64,000 bases of DNA from Venturia oleaginea (lineage: Eukaryota; Ascomycota; Dothideomycetes; Venturiales; Venturiaceae). The notes under the pieces were generated by a model. It ran no database searches and was not told the DNA's origin. It saw nothing but the letters and a program-made list of their open reading frames with translations. A program made the position numbers and the translations under genes. The stretch spans positions 1-64,000 of the forward strand of contig JABMLP010000024.1 in NCBI GenBank assembly GCA_013176395.1, in the 5' to 3' direction. Shown in pieces: positions 63,661-64,000 of the stretch (within the stretch, counting starts at the first letter, position 1; each line of letters opens with the position of its first letter).

Positions 63661-64000
63661 GAGATAGTACGGTAATCGTGGACCTTGTGCAATTCCAACC
63701 CACGTGGGATCTCAAAGCCTCCCATAGAAACCAAAGCCGGCTCAATCGTTGTAGCGTCTCGCTAGCCACCATGCCTCTTTCCAAATGATGTCGTTGTTTC
63801 ATTAGGAAATCATGGTCCATCACAGGCAGTAATACAACCAGACTAGATAGGATACCAGATAGGATAGACGGAAATAGCTTTTACACTATCGAAAACTAGA
63901 CAGGATAACCGTAATTACTTTACCGGATGAGATACAGAGATTTTAGCTCTAGATATCGAAAAGGGGGTAAATCAAGGACGTATTTCACTTACTGAGAAAG
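63661..64000. other. TA-rich window end
   Basis: No gene. The repeated GATAGGATA-type text from 63845 to 63960 is probably decayed repeat sequence continuing past the window. Confidence 0.4.

Overview
The window looks like nuclear DNA of a filamentous ascomycete (Pezizomycotina). The genes are separated by long spacers and carry one to four short GT-AG introns (about 45-170 nt) with CTAAC/CTAAT-type branch sites. Several repeats carry TA-rich, C-to-T-like decay that resembles RIP. A Leotiomycetes-type fungus is my best guess from the gene families, but that is inference. About 20 protein genes, two clear nuclear tRNAs, three tRNA-like remnants and several mobile elements can be supported.

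Layout. 0-12 kb: small secreted protein (-), dual-specificity phosphatase (+), DHA1-type MFS transporter (-), a six-cysteine secreted miniprotein (+, two exons), mitochondrial-type rhomboid protease (+). 12.1-19.4 kb: an insertion hot spot with two LTR-like elements that have 5-bp target duplications, one further inverted-repeat element, and three pogo/Tc1-mariner elements with TA target duplications, all with broken transposases that end in a CCHC zinc knuckle. 20-29 kb: FN3/coiled-coil membrane protein (-), lipin-type phosphatidate phosphatase (+), an unrecognised small gene, and tRNA-Phe(GAA) with an ordinary 24-nt intron. 29.9-32.7 kb: tRNA-Glu-like remnants and a heptad-repeat coiled-coil gene. 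33-37 kb: a five-exon uncharacterised gene and a conserved fungal gene on the minus strand. 38.5 kb: a 161-bp fold-back element. 39-46.5 kb: MFS transporter, a multi-spanning membrane protein, a mitochondrial D-lactate dehydrogenase gene interrupted by an in-frame TAG, and an internally deleted pogo copy just upstream of it. 47-53 kb: GCN5 (with a one-base frame break), OST5/TMEM258, RAD1 and an acidic-basic repeat protein. 54-62 kb: a CE1-like esterase lacking its serine nucleophile, a DUF1857-type protein, tRNA-Ser(GCU), and a CPD photolyase with alternative mitochondrial and nuclear starts. 62-64 kb: decayed repeat DNA with an inverted repeat.

The most striking object is the tRNA-Ser(GCU) gene at 59349-59483. 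Its T arm is split by a 54-nt insert that has a spliceosomal donor (GTAAGA), a TACTAAT branch site and a terminal AG. Removing it exactly gives a perfect 81-nt type II tRNA. No gene cluster or joint pathway is evident. The core genes (GCN5, RAD1, OST5, lipin, photolyase, rhomboid) are independent housekeeping functions, while the secreted proteins and mobile elements make up the accessory part.
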